Origin: Methylocella tundrae
GTDB taxonomy: Bacteria > Pseudomonadota > Alphaproteobacteria > Rhizobiales > Beijerinckiaceae
DNA length: 64,000 nucleotides
Direction of reading: 5' to 3'
Assembly: GCF_901905185.1 (NCBI RefSeq)
Contig: NZ_CABFMQ020000078.1
Span: forward strand, 1 to 64,000
Part shown: positions 1 to 8,030 of the stretch, one piece after another
Layout: every line of letters begins with the position of its first letter
Position numbering within the stretch: position 1 is the stretch's first letter
The notes under the pieces: generated by a model
Database searches by the model: none
What the model saw: the letters and a program-made list of their open reading frames with translations, nothing else
Told to the model about the DNA's origin: nothing
Program-made: the position numbers and the translations under genes

Positions 1-117
1 CCAGAAGATACCGTTCAAGACGCGACGATCATCGACGCGCGGAACACCCCGCGGCTTGTTCGGCAACAACGGCTCAATCACCGACCATTCGAAATCCGTC
101 AAATCAAACCGCGCCAT
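1..117 (-). CDS. IS5-family transposase, N-terminal fragment (cut by window edge)
   Basis: Thirty-nine codons are visible, beginning MARFDLTDFEWSVIEPLLP and continuing with the PRGVPRVDDRRVLNGIFW stretch. This is the N-terminal DUF4096-type domain typical of IS5/IS427 transposases. The catalytic DDE residues lie outside the window, so it cannot be told whether the element is intact. The start is the ATG ending at 117, and the open frame continues off the left edge without a stop. Confidence 0.85.
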   Translation of the reverse strand, partial: MARFDLTDFEWSVIEPLLPNKPRGVPRVDDRRVLNGIFW

Positions 118-181
118 CTCAGCCTCCGTGATTTGAATCACGCCACAGCCGATTCGGGAATCCCGATAATGGGTCTATGAC
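1..181 (-). mobile_element. End of an IS5-family insertion sequence
   Basis: The first 117 bases encode the start of an IS5-type transposase on the minus strand. About 60 bases further out the sequence ends in GGTCATAGACCC (read on the minus strand), which looks like the outer inverted repeat of the IS427 group of IS5 elements. The rest of the element lies left of the window, so its other end and any target duplication cannot be seen. The exact outer boundary near 181 is my estimate. Confidence 0.7.
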
Positions 182-223
182 CTAGGCGCCGGTGATAATC
201 AAAAGAGGCGCTTCAACCTTTGG

Positions 224-511
224 CTAAAAGCGACCGGCGCCATTCAGGCTGCCGAAGCCGGCCATTTCAGCCATGCTGAGGCCCTGTGTCCGATGGAAGA
301 GATCCTGTGCGCCAGCGCCCTGTCCCGAACGCGGGCGATCAATACCGTTCGAACCAGCTGTGGCATATGTCACGCTTAAGGGCGCAGCCCCTACATCCGT
401 GTTGACGACAGTTGCTCCATGGTCGGAGACGCCCAGCGCCGCCGCCTGCTGCGCGACGCCGACCGAGACCAATAAAGCGCCGGCGGCGAGGAGAATTTTG
501 GTGTTGTTCAT
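224..511 (-). CDS. Small secreted protein of unknown function
   Basis: The frame gives a 95-residue protein. Residues 1-25 (MNNTKILLAAGALLVSVGVAQ, then QAAALG) form a clear signal peptide, with a likely cut after the AAA-LG stretch. The mature part is about 70 residues, rich in Gly, Ala and Ser, with no cysteine and no domain I recognise. I use the ATG at 511 rather than an earlier in-frame start at 553 because the signal peptide begins there and a GAAAG Shine-Dalgarno-like run precedes it. A perfect 18-bp palindrome lies about 47 bp upstream. The gene sits directly beside the IS end. That this is a real gene rests on the signal peptide and good start; its function is unknown. Confidence 0.6.
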   Translation of the reverse strand: MNNTKILLAAGALLVSVGVAQQAAALGVSDHGATVVNTDVGAAPLSVTYATAGSNGIDRPRSGQGAGAQDLFHRTQGLSMAEMAGFGSLNGAGRF

Positions 512-557
512 GGCTTTTCGCTTTCGAGAGATGTTTCGTTCCCACCGCTCCAAGTTA

Positions 558-575
558 AATATGACCGGTCATATT
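558..575. promoter_or_regulatory. Perfect 18-bp palindrome, candidate operator
   Basis: AATATGACCGGTCATATT is an uninterrupted perfect palindrome with its centre between 566 and 567. It lies 47-64 bp upstream of the start of the small secreted protein at 511, where an operator overlapping a promoter would be expected. The TGACCGGTCA core resembles sites bound by TetR/GntR-type dimeric repressors. No such regulator is encoded nearby, so the binding protein is unknown. Confidence 0.5.
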
Positions 576-691
576 GAGAATCCAGTAGCTGGAGGCGTGA
601 ACTGATCAGTCTCACGCGAAGGTGAAAGGTTTGGCTTCAGCAAGGGGTTTTTGGGAACGGCCCCGGCGCGGCGCAGGACGCGGCGCTCTCA

Positions 692-786
692 AGCAGAATG
701 CGTTCAAACGGAATCGCATTCTGCTCCTTAAGTCTTTGTTGTGACGGATCATGTTGACCCGGAAGTCTAGAACCTTTCGGCGTCAT
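692..786. repeat. Composite palindromic intergenic repeat
   Basis: Positions 692-726 form a near-perfect hairpin with arms AGCAGAATGCG and CGCATTCTGCT around TTCAAACGGAAT. It is followed by TTAAGTCTTTGTTGTGACGG and then a second half-palindrome, GGATCATG...CGTCAT, ending near 786. This two-part layout (GAATGCG hairpin, TTTGTT spacer, ATCATG-type module) matches dispersed repeats that I know from rhizobial intergenic DNA. It lies between two genes that converge on it or end near it, and it is not coding. Confidence 0.55.
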
Positions 787-789
787 TTT

Positions 790-1593
790 CTAGGAGCGCA
801 CCGCCAATTGGACGGCGAAGCCGTAGATGCGGCGCCTTGCGGCGTCCGGCAGCGCGGCGAGGGTCTGGAGGTAGACCTCGCCCGCCTGGCACATCTCGCC
901 GTCTTCGAGCGGCGGAATGGTCGCCTTTCCGTCGAGGAGGGCCTCGATCGCCGCGTTGGACAGCCCCTGCGCGCGCAGAGCGTTCTCCAGCGTATGAAAG
1001 TCCTCGTCGGTCGGCGCCTCCCGTTTGATCCGTTTGGCCCGTCCGTCATTGATCGCGTCGAGGCCCGCGGCCGCCATGGCGGCGAAGAGCGGGCGATGGG
1101 CGCGCAAAAAAGCGACGAAATCGCCATTGCCGCCCGAGAGAAAATCAACGCAGAGGGCTTTGTCGGCGCCGGCGAGCGCACGAAGAAAGGCGAGCTTCGC
1201 GTCGAAATAATGGTCGAGAGCAGGGCCGTCCGCGCTCGCCGCCAAAATGCCATGCGATCTGCGCAATCCGCGGGCCGCGTCGATCATAAGGGCGTCCGCG
1301 TTCGCGCCTTCGCCCGCTTCGGCGGAACCCTCGGCCGCGCGCGCGATAAAGGCTTCGTACTCAGCCGGAAAGGCGGCTTTGAGCTCATCGAAGAAACCCG
1401 CGTAGTCTGGCTCTCCCGCGACGGTTCGCTCGATGGCGCGCCGCATCGCCGCGACCTCTTGCGGCGAGGCCCGTCTCCCGTCGGTCCGAGCGCTGGAATC
1501 GGGTTCCCGAGGGGCGTTATGCAAAAATGTCCAGCCCAAAATGATCGCGACGAGCGCGGCGAGGCTCAGCAGCGCGAGCCGCAGCGTGTTCAT
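790..1593 (-). CDS. Membrane-anchored protein of unknown function
   Basis: The protein has 267 residues. Residues 4-25 form one hydrophobic segment (LRLALLSLAALVAIILGWTFL) followed by a charged stretch, so it is either a signal anchor or an uncleaved signal peptide with the rest in the periplasm. The remainder is mostly helical by composition, rich in Ala, Glu and Asp, with single cysteines near the middle and near the C-terminus and no motif I recognise. I prefer the ATG at 1593 over 1638 because the hydrophobic segment then sits at the N-terminus. An antisense frame covers the same bases and is judged a shadow. No function is proposed. Confidence 0.6.
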   Translation of the reverse strand: MNTLRLALLSLAALVAIILGWTFLHNAPREPDSSARTDGRRASPQEVAAMRRAIERTVAGEPDYAGFFDELKAAFPAEYEAFIARAAEGSAEAGEGANADALMIDAARGLRRSHGILAASADGPALDHYFDAKLAFLRALAGADKALCVDFLSGGNGDFVAFLRAHRPLFAAMAAAGLDAINDGRAKRIKREAPTDEDFHTLENALRAQGLSNAAIEALLDGKATIPPLEDGEMCQAGEVYLQTLAALPDAARRRIYGFAVQLAVRS

Positions 1594-1729
1594 GCCGGCC
1601 GTTCTCCCTGACTGATTTTGCGCTTGAATGTGCCCCACAACCGTGAGTCAGGGCAAGCTTCCTCGCGACCTGGACGCACGATGGCGGCGTTCAGCCCGAA
1701 GAGATCGCAATGACTCGCCCGCAAGCTCC

Positions 1730-2929
1730 TCAGCCCGCTTTGCGCAAACGTTCAAAACCCCGGTCGAGATCGGCCTTGAGGTCTTCGACATCTTCGAGGC
1801 CTATGTTGAAGCGGAGCGCCGGACCTGGCGGATTCCATGGCGTCGCCGTGCGGTAGGAGCGGCAGTCGAAGGGAATGACGAGACTCTCGAAGCCGCCCCA
1901 GGAAAATCCCATGCCGAACAGTTCGAGTCCGTCCAGCATGGCGGCGACAGCTCTCTGCGAACAAGGCGCGAGCAGCACCGAAAAAAGCCCTGATGAGCCC
2001 GAAAAGTCGCGTTTCCATAAGGCGTGTCCAGGACAGGACGGCAGCGCCGGATGCAGCACGGCGGCGACTTCCCGCCGGCCCTCCAGCCATCGCGCGATAT
2101 CGAGCGCCTGGCGCTGCGCCTCGCGCAGCCGCAGTTCGAGCGTTCTGAGGCCGCGCAGGGCGAGGAAAACATCTTCCGGGCCGGCGCACATGGCGAAAGC
2201 GTCGGCGGTGGCGCTGAGACGGCCGAGCCACTCGGCATTGGCGGAGACGAGCCCGAGCAGCAGGTCAGAGTGGCCCGAAAGATATTTCGTTCCGGCCTCG
2301 ATCGCCATATCGGCGCCGCGTTCATGCGGCGGAAAGAACAGGGGAGTCGCCCAGGTATTGTCGAGAATGACGCAAACGCCTTTTGCCCGCGCGAGGGCGG
2401 CGATAGCGGGAACGTCCGGCAGCTCGAAACTCTGCGAGCCCGGCGTCTCGAGGAATATCACGCTGGTGTTGGGGCGTATCAAGTGCTCGACCTTATGGCT
2501 GATCCAGGGATCGAAATAGGTCGTCTCGACGCCCATGCGGGCCAAAATCGTGTCGCAGAAGATGCGCGAAGGCCGGTAAATCGAATCAGTGACGAGGATG
2601 TGATCGCCGGCTTTGACCGCTGTCAGCAAAGCGAGGGTGATCGCTGCGAGCCCTGTCGGCGCGAGAATGGTCCCCGCCGCGCCTGACAACTCCGTCCATG
2701 CGTCCGTCAGCGCCTTCGTCGTTGGAGAGCCTTGCGTCCCATAGGTAAACTCGGCATTGCGCGTCACGAGATCGTGAAAGGTCGGAAACAGCACCGTCGA
2801 GCCGCGATAGATCGGCGTATTGACGAAACCATGTTGCTCCGAGGGGTGGCGCCCGGCATAGACGAGCTTTGTGCGCGTCTTGAGATTTTTGCGGTCTTTT
2901 TCGGTCGTCTCGATCATGGGGTCGTCCAC
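1730..2929 (-). CDS. metC: Cystathionine beta-lyase
   Basis: This PLP enzyme cleaves cystathionine to homocysteine, pyruvate and ammonia in methionine biosynthesis in the cytoplasm. The 399-residue protein has the normal length and layout of the Cys/Met-metabolism PLP family. It shows the substrate-loop YGTQGSPT stretch at about 63-70, the ILDNTW motif with Asp190, and the Schiff-base Lys215 in GTKYLSGHSD. The GxxGSP-type N-terminal loop and the lack of the gamma-synthase signature favour beta-lyase over cystathionine gamma-synthase, although the two are close relatives. It diverges from aapJ, and metC beside aapJQMP is a familiar arrangement in Hyphomicrobiales. An alternative start lies four codons downstream. 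Confidence 0.88.
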   Translation of the reverse strand: MDDPMIETTEKDRKNLKTRTKLVYAGRHPSEQHGFVNTPIYRGSTVLFPTFHDLVTRNAEFTYGTQGSPTTKALTDAWTELSGAAGTILAPTGLAAITLALLTAVKAGDHILVTDSIYRPSRIFCDTILARMGVETTYFDPWISHKVEHLIRPNTSVIFLETPGSQSFELPDVPAIAALARAKGVCVILDNTWATPLFFPPHERGADMAIEAGTKYLSGHSDLLLGLVSANAEWLGRLSATADAFAMCAGPEDVFLALRGLRTLELRLREAQRQALDIARWLEGRREVAAVLHPALPSCPGHALWKRDFSGSSGLFSVLLAPCSQRAVAAMLDGLELFGMGFSWGGFESLVIPFDCRSYRTATPWNPPGPALRFNIGLEDVEDLKADLDRGFERLRKAG

Positions 2930-3224
2930 TCAGCCTTATGTGCGGCGCAAACTGCGGGTCTCTCGTCCTCCTCGTCAAGCCCGCGTCGAGTTAAGGAGCC
3001 CTTAAGATGGTCTGGCGCCATTTTGATCCCGGCAAAATCAAATAGGGTTCTGTTTGCCGCCTGATCCATTTGATTGATGCAAATTTCGGTCGACGCAAGC
3101 CCAGACCGCCGAGACGAGGGGCGGGCGGCGAAGGATTGGCTCCCTTGACCGGATTTGCCAAAGCCCTCTAGTTGCACAAGTGGCCACGCATCCTCGCGCA
3201 GGATCAAATCCGGAACTTTTTCAC

Positions 3225-4250
3225 ATGCTCAAGATGAACGTGTTGATGAAAATCCTTGCCTTCGCCCTGCTGACGGCGTTCGCGCAAGCGGCGGCGCAGG
3301 CCGGCACGCTCGATCAGGTTCAAAAGCGCGGCTATCTGATGTGCGGCTCGAGCCCCGGCGTGCCGGGCTTCGGCCTTCCCGATGACAAGGGCGTCTGGAC
3401 CGGCTTCGACGTTGATTTCTGCCGGGCGGTCGCCGCCGCGATCTTCAACGATCCGACCAAGGTGAAATTCATACCCCTCAGCGCCAAGGATCGCTTCACC
3501 GCCCTGCAATCGGGGGAAGTTGATGTGCTCGCCCGCAACACCACCTGGACGATATCGCGTGAGACAGGGCAGGGCTTTCTCTTCGTCGGCGTCACTTATT
3601 ATGACGGCCAGGGCTTTCTGGTGCGCAAAAAGCTCAATCTGTCGTCGGCGCTCGAACTGTCCGGCGCCTCGATCTGCGTTCAGCAGGGCACGACGACGGA
3701 ACTCAACCTCGCCGACTTCTTCCACGGCAACAATATGAAATATGAGCCGGTGAATTTCGCCAATGCCGACGAAGCCGTCAAAGCCTATGACGGCGGCCGC
3801 TGCGACGCCTACACGACGGATGCGTCCGGCCTTTACGTCGAACGTCAAAAGCTCGCGAACCCCGACGACAGCGTGGTGCTGCCGGAAATCATCTCCAAGG
3901 AGCCTTTGGGGCCGGCCGTCCGGCAGGGCGACGATCCGTGGTTCAATCTGGTAAAATGGGTGAATTTCGCGATGGTCGATGCGGAGGAACTCGGCGTCAC
4001 CTCGAAAAACGTCGATGAAAAAGCGAAATCCGAGCGCCCGGAGATCCGGCGGCTTCTCGGTTTTGAAGGAAATTTCGGTGAGGGCCTCGGTCTTGGCGCT
4101 GATTGGGCCTTTCGCATCATCAAGCACGTTGGCAATTATGGCGAAGTCTTCGATCGAAACCTCGGCGAAGGGTCGCCCCTGAAGATCAAGCGCGGCATCA
4201 ATGCGCTCTGGACCAAGGGCGGCCTCCAATATGCGCCGCCGATCCGATAG
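3225..4250 (+). CDS. aapJ: General L-amino-acid ABC transporter, substrate-binding protein
   Basis: This is the periplasmic binding component of the broad-specificity L-amino-acid importer AapJQMP. The 341-residue product begins with a signal peptide ending near AQAAAQA and continues with a type-3 solute-binding fold. The family's signature stretches are present: GVWTGFDVDFCRAVAAAIF, VDVLARNTTWT, and ICVQQGTTTE. It is first in a four-gene operon with 12 bp to aapQ. The start is uncertain: a GTG at 3180 and ATGs at 3234 and 3246 are in frame. I chose 3225 because it gives a compact signal peptide; no start has a strong ribosome site. Confidence 0.9.
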   Translation: MLKMNVLMKILAFALLTAFAQAAAQAGTLDQVQKRGYLMCGSSPGVPGFGLPDDKGVWTGFDVDFCRAVAAAIFNDPTKVKFIPLSAKDRFTALQSGEVDVLARNTTWTISRETGQGFLFVGVTYYDGQGFLVRKKLNLSSALELSGASICVQQGTTTELNLADFFHGNNMKYEPVNFANADEAVKAYDGGRCDAYTTDASGLYVERQKLANPDDSVVLPEIISKEPLGPAVRQGDDPWFNLVKWVNFAMVDAEELGVTSKNVDEKAKSERPEIRRLLGFEGNFGEGLGLGADWAFRIIKHVGNYGEVFDRNLGEGSPLKIKRGINALWTKGGLQYAPPIR

Positions 4251-4262
4251 GGCCGAGGCCGC

Positions 4263-5483
4263 GTGGCGGAGAAGGCCGGGTTTCTGACGCCGGGCGGAGA
4301 CGGGCCCGGCCATGTGCGGCGCCATCCGGCGCTTGCGCTTTGGTATGACGCCAAAGCGAGAGCCGCGCTGATCCAGCTCGCCTTCGTCATTGGCTTCGCG
4401 GCTCTTGCGGCGATGGCTTTCCTGGATGTCCGCGACAATATGCAGGCGCGGGGCATAGCGACGGACTTCAGCTTCCTTGGCAAAGTCGCTGGTTTTGACA
4501 TTAACCAGAGCCTGATCCCCTATAGCGCCGCCTCGACCTATGGACGCGCCTTTGTCGTCGGCCTTCTGAACACATGCCTCGTCGGCGCGCTGGGCCTGAT
4601 CTTCGCCACCATCATCGGCTTTTCCGTCGGATTCGCGCGGCTTTCAAAGAACTGGATCGTCGCCAGATGCGCGATGGCCTATGTCGAAACCTTGCGCAAT
4701 GTGCCGCTGCTGCTCCAGTTGTTGTTCTGGTACAACGCCGTTCTGAAGCCGCTGCCGCCGCCGCGCGAGTCGCTCGAATTGCCTTTTGGCCTGTTTCTCA
4801 ACAATCGCGGGCTTTTCGCGCCTGAGCCCGTGTTTGGCGGCGGGGCGGTCTGGATCCTCCTCGCGGCGCTTGTCAGTTGTCTCGGCGCGATTGCGCTGCG
4901 CTCCATGCCGGCGCGCAGAAAGTTCGGGAGCGATCGCGCCGCTTTTCTCAGCGGCGTCGCCGCGGCGTTGCTGCTCGTGCTTCCCCTCGCCGCTTTCGTC
5001 ATCGCCGGAAATCCGATCGATTTCGTGCGGCCGGAGTTGCGGGGGTTCAATTTCAGCGGCGGCGTTCGCCTGCTGCCGGAATTTGTCGCGCTGGTTTTGG
5101 GCTTGAGTCTTTATACGGGCGCCTTCATCGCCGAGATCGTGCGCGCCGGCGTCGAGGCCGTGCCGCGCGGCCAGCGCGAGGCGGCGGCGGCGCTCGGCCT
5201 TTCCGCGCCGGACGCGAACCGCCTCATTATCGCGCCGCAAGCGATGCGCCTCATCATTCCGCTGCTCACCAGCCAATATCTGAACCTCATCAAGAATTCA
5301 TCCCTCGCGGTGTTCATCGGCTATCCCGATCTCGTGCAGATCTTCGCGGGAACGGTCCTGAACCAGACCGGCGCGGCGGTGCAGGTGATCGTCATCACCA
5401 TGGCGGTCTATCTTGCGATCTCGCTTCTGGCTTCGCTGGCGATGAATCTCTACGCCCGGCGCTTCGCGTTGAAGGAGCGCTGA
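4263..5483 (+). CDS. aapQ: General L-amino-acid ABC transporter permease AapQ
   Basis: This is one of two inner-membrane permeases of the Aap importer. It has 406 residues with a cytoplasmic N-terminal tail, a first membrane segment at about 37-60 (LIQLAFVIGFAALAAMAFL), and several further segments. The coupling EAA loop (EAAAALGLSAPDANRLIIAPQAM) near the C-terminus docks the ATPase AapP. As in other AapQ proteins, a long extra segment separates the first helices of the HisM-type domain. It starts at GTG 4263 and is joined to aapM by one base between stop and start, so translation is probably coupled. Confidence 0.9.
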   Translation: MAEKAGFLTPGGDGPGHVRRHPALALWYDAKARAALIQLAFVIGFAALAAMAFLDVRDNMQARGIATDFSFLGKVAGFDINQSLIPYSAASTYGRAFVVGLLNTCLVGALGLIFATIIGFSVGFARLSKNWIVARCAMAYVETLRNVPLLLQLLFWYNAVLKPLPPPRESLELPFGLFLNNRGLFAPEPVFGGGAVWILLAALVSCLGAIALRSMPARRKFGSDRAAFLSGVAAALLLVLPLAAFVIAGNPIDFVRPELRGFNFSGGVRLLPEFVALVLGLSLYTGAFIAEIVRAGVEAVPRGQREAAAALGLSAPDANRLIIAPQAMRLIIPLLTSQYLNLIKNSSLAVFIGYPDLVQIFAGTVLNQTGAAVQVIVITMAVYLAISLLASLAMNLYARRFALKER

Positions 5484-5484
5484 G

Positions 5485-6639
5485 ATGGCCACCACCAGGC
5501 TTCGAGCCACAGGCCGGGAAGCCTTTTATCTCAGGCGCGAGAGCGTCGCCGCCCGTCCGCCGCCGGACGTCAGGCCGAGCTTTGCCTCGGCGATCAGAAG
5601 CAATCTCTTCGATGGCTGGCGCGCGAGCCTTCTGACCATTGGCGCTTTGGCGTTGATCGGGATCTTTCTTCCCGCGCTTTTGCGCTTTCTCGTGTTCGAC
5701 GCGGTCTGGTCCGCGCCCAACGGCGATCTCTGCCGCGCGCCCGGCGCCGGAGCCTGCTGGGCGTTCATTGGGCAAAAGCTTCCCTATTTCACCTATGGCT
5801 CCTATCCGCTGTCGGAACGCTGGCGCGTCGACGTGACGCTGATCATCGGCGCCGGCCTGATCGTCTGGTTGCTTTGGCTTGACGCCTCGCGCCGTTTGAC
5901 GGCGGCGATTCTCTTTTTCGGCGTCTATCCGATTCTGTCCTTCATCCTGCTGCATGGAGCGCCTTGGGCAGGCCTGCCGCGCGTCGATTCCGATCTCTGG
6001 GGCGGCATTTTCGTGAGCCTTCTCGTCGCCATCGTCGGCATCGTCGTCTCGCTGCCGCTTGGAATTCTCCTCGCGCTCGGGCGTCGTTCGGCCTTGCCCG
6101 CGCTCAGCATCGCCTGCGCGAGCTTCATCGAGATCGTGCGCGGCGTCCCGATGATCACGGTCCTGTTCATGGCTAACACGATGCTGCCGCTGTTCGTGCC
6201 CGAGGATCTGGCCCCTGACAGGCTCGTGCGCCCGCTTATCGGCGTCGCGCTTTTCGCCTCGGCCTATATGGCGGAAGTCGTGCGCGGCGGCTTGCAAGCC
6301 ATGCCCAAAGGCCAGTTCGAGGGCGCGCAGGCGCTCGGCTTCAGCCGGTGGCAGATGCTGCGGCTGATCATCCTGCCGCAGGCGCTCCGGCATGTCATCC
6401 CCGGCATCGTCAACACCTTCATTGGCCTCTTCAAGGATACGACCCTCGTCGCCGTCGTCGGCATCTTCGACTTTCTACGAACAGTCGATTCGGCGCGGCT
6501 CGATCCTGTCTGGGCGGGGCCTACCATTTCAACGACCGGCTATATTTTCGCGGCGCTGTTCTATTTTGTGTTCTGTTTCGGCATGTCGCGCTATTCGCTC
6601 TTTGTCGAGCGGCGCCTGTCGCTGGCAAGAGATCGCTAA
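5485..6639 (+). CDS. aapM: General L-amino-acid ABC transporter permease AapM
   Basis: This is the second permease of the Aap importer. It has 384 residues, with a hydrophobic segment at about 48-72, a [10 protein letters not shown] periplasmic loop that is typical of AapM, and the C-terminal HisM-type permease domain. The EAA loop [20 protein letters not shown] is at about 274-293, followed by [17 protein letters not shown]. The start codon is one base after the aapQ stop, and aapP begins one base after its own stop. Tight packing of all three genes indicates one transcript. Confidence 0.9.
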   Translation: MATTRLRATGREAFYLRRESVAARPPPDVRPSFASAIRSNLFDGWRASLLTIGALALIGIFLPALLRFLVFDAVWSAPNGDLCRAPGAGACWAFIGQKLPYFTYGSYPLSERWRVDVTLIIGAGLIVWLLWLDASRRLTAAILFFGVYPILSFILLHGAPWAGLPRVDSDLWGGIFVSLLVAIVGIVVSLPLGILLALGRRSALPALSIACASFIEIVRGVPMITVLFMANTMLPLFVPEDLAPDRLVRPLIGVALFASAYMAEVVRGGLQAMPKGQFEGAQALGFSRWQMLRLIILPQALRHVIPGIVNTFIGLFKDTTLVAVVGIFDFLRTVDSARLDPVWAGPTISTTGYIFAALFYFVFCFGMSRYSLFVERRLSLARDR

Positions 6640-6640
6640 G

Positions 6641-7411
6641 ATGACCGATGAGGACAGGTCCGGCGCCGCGTCGGCGGAACAATCCATCGCGATTGAGATG
6701 ATCGCCCTCAACAAATGGTTCGGCGCCTATCACGCGCTGCGCGACATTGACCTCTTGGTGGAGCGCGGCGAGCGCATCGTCATTTGCGGCCCCTCCGGCT
6801 CCGGCAAATCCACATTGATCCGCTGCGTCAACGGGCTCGAGGCGCATGAGAGCGGCCGCATTATCGTGGAGGGAACCGAACTCACGAGCGATCTGCGCCA
6901 GAGTCACGAGGTGCGCCGCGAGGTCGGCATGGTGTTCCAGCATTTCAATCTGTTTCCGCATCTGACGATCCTGGAAAACTGCACGCTTGCGCCGATCCAT
7001 GTGCTCAAAATGGATCGCGCGGAGGCGGAAGCGGCCGCCATGCACTATCTTGGCAAGGTTCAGATCCCCGAGCAGGCCGACAAATATCCAGGTCAATTAT
7101 CCGGCGGCCAGCAGCAGCGCGTCGCCATCGCGCGCGCGCTCTGTATGAATCCGAAAATCATGCTGTTTGACGAGCCGACCTCGGCGCTCGATCCTGAAAT
7201 GGTCAAGGAGGTCCTGGAGACTATGGTGCAATTGGCGCGCGACGGCATGACCATGCTCTGCGTCACGCATGAAATGGCTTTCGCCCGTCAGGTCGCCGAT
7301 CGGGTGATTTTCATGGACGCCGGGGCAATCGTCGAGATCAATCGCCCCGAAGCGTTTTTTTCCTCCCCCAAACATCCCCGCACCAAGCTTTTCTTAGGGC
7401 AAATATTATAG
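6641..7411 (+). CDS. aapP: General L-amino-acid ABC transporter ATPase AapP
   Basis: This is the ATPase that powers the AapQ/AapM permeases. The 256-residue protein shows Walker A GPSGSGKS at 50-57, the Q-loop in [13 protein letters not shown] at about 97-109, signature LSGGQQQR at 153-160 and Walker [15 protein letters not shown] from 173, followed by the H-loop in CVTHEM. Its length and motifs are those of polar amino-acid transporter ATPases (GlnQ/HisP type). The open frame extends back to 6392 inside aapM, but the ATG at 6641 matches the family start and lies one base after the aapM stop. Confidence 0.93.
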   Translation: MTDEDRSGAASAEQSIAIEMIALNKWFGAYHALRDIDLLVERGERIVICGPSGSGKSTLIRCVNGLEAHESGRIIVEGTELTSDLRQSHEVRREVGMVFQHFNLFPHLTILENCTLAPIHVLKMDRAEAEAAAMHYLGKVQIPEQADKYPGQLSGGQQQRVAIARALCMNPKIMLFDEPTSALDPEMVKEVLETMVQLARDGMTMLCVTHEMAFARQVADRVIFMDAGAIVEINRPEAFFSSPKHPRTKLFLGQIL

Positions 7412-7546
7412 CAAAGGTTTGGAACAGCCGAGCTTGGTCGGGCGTTTATGGAATGGTTGAGGGCGGGTGCGCTCCACCGCGTGTGAGCCACGGAGTGTCG
7501 GGGGCGTCATTCGGTTGGACCGTCGCTGGCCCATTTGGAGGAAGTC

Positions 7547-7873
7547 ATGAAGATCCAGAAGAGCCTGTTGCTTAGCGCGGCTCTCGGCTTTTGCGCCTTT
7601 GGACTTGCGACGCAAACGGCGTCGGCCCAGGCCGGCGCGCCGTTCAATGCGCTCGACCACACCTATCGTTCGCTCGAAGATTTGAGGGACGAGTCGCGCG
7701 CTGAAGCCGGATACCGGAAGCCGGAATGGGTCTGCCAGCCGGCGGGCCCCTGCGTCTGGAAGCCCGGCTATTGGGGTCCCCGGCCCGCCGCGCGGCCGCC
7801 CGGCGCCTATATCTATGTGCGCCCCTTCGATGGCGCGGGATGGAGCGGATATTATCCGGCTCCGCCGTACTGA
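7547..7873 (+). CDS. Small exported protein, aromatic/proline-rich
   Basis: The product has 108 residues with a signal peptide at 1-28 (MKIQKSLLLSAALGFCAFGLA, cut near ASAQA). The mature part is rich in Trp, Tyr, Pro and Gly, with the stretch WVCQPAGPCVWKPGYWGPR containing two cysteines five residues apart that could form a small disulfide loop. It ends in YIYVRPFDGAGWSGYYPAPPY. The start is well supported by GGAGGA at 7537-7542. It follows the aap operon by 135 bp and may have its own promoter. I do not recognise the family. The WxPGYWG pattern recalls YXWQPGxW-type exported proteins of Hyphomicrobiales, which is only a resemblance. Confidence 0.65.
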   Translation: MKIQKSLLLSAALGFCAFGLATQTASAQAGAPFNALDHTYRSLEDLRDESRAEAGYRKPEWVCQPAGPCVWKPGYWGPRPAARPPGAYIYVRPFDGAGWSGYYPAPPY

Positions 7874-8000
7874 TCGGCTCTGCCGCCTCCGGCGCGGCGG
7901 CAGCGCCGCGCGGGCTTTCCCAACACCTCAGGGAGCGAGCGGCATGACCGATTCGGACGGTCGTTCATGCCGCTGATTTTATCGCCGCATGATCTGACGC

Positions 8001-8025
8001 GAAAACGCCGCGGCCTTCGGCCGCG
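8001..8025 (-). terminator. Rho-independent terminator of the JmjC-like gene
   Basis: Read on the minus strand, a 7-bp GC stem CGCGGCC/GGCCGCG with a three-base loop (8009-8025) follows the stop at 8031 and is succeeded by GTTTTC. Only the minus strand has the T-run, so it terminates the gene at 8031-8930 rather than the plus-strand gene ending at 7873. Confidence 0.55.
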
Positions 8026-8030
8026 CCAGC

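Noticed and set aside
273..605. Plus-strand open frame opposite the small secreted protein
   Set aside because: It lacks a ribosome site and conserved features; the minus strand has a signal peptide and good start.
751..1611. Long plus-strand frame opposite the membrane-anchored protein
   Set aside because: Arg/Gly-rich composition typical of antisense frames in GC-rich DNA.
3204..4325. Minus-strand frame of 373 codons over aapJ
   Set aside because: It is antisense to a clear ABC binding protein and has no recognisable domain.
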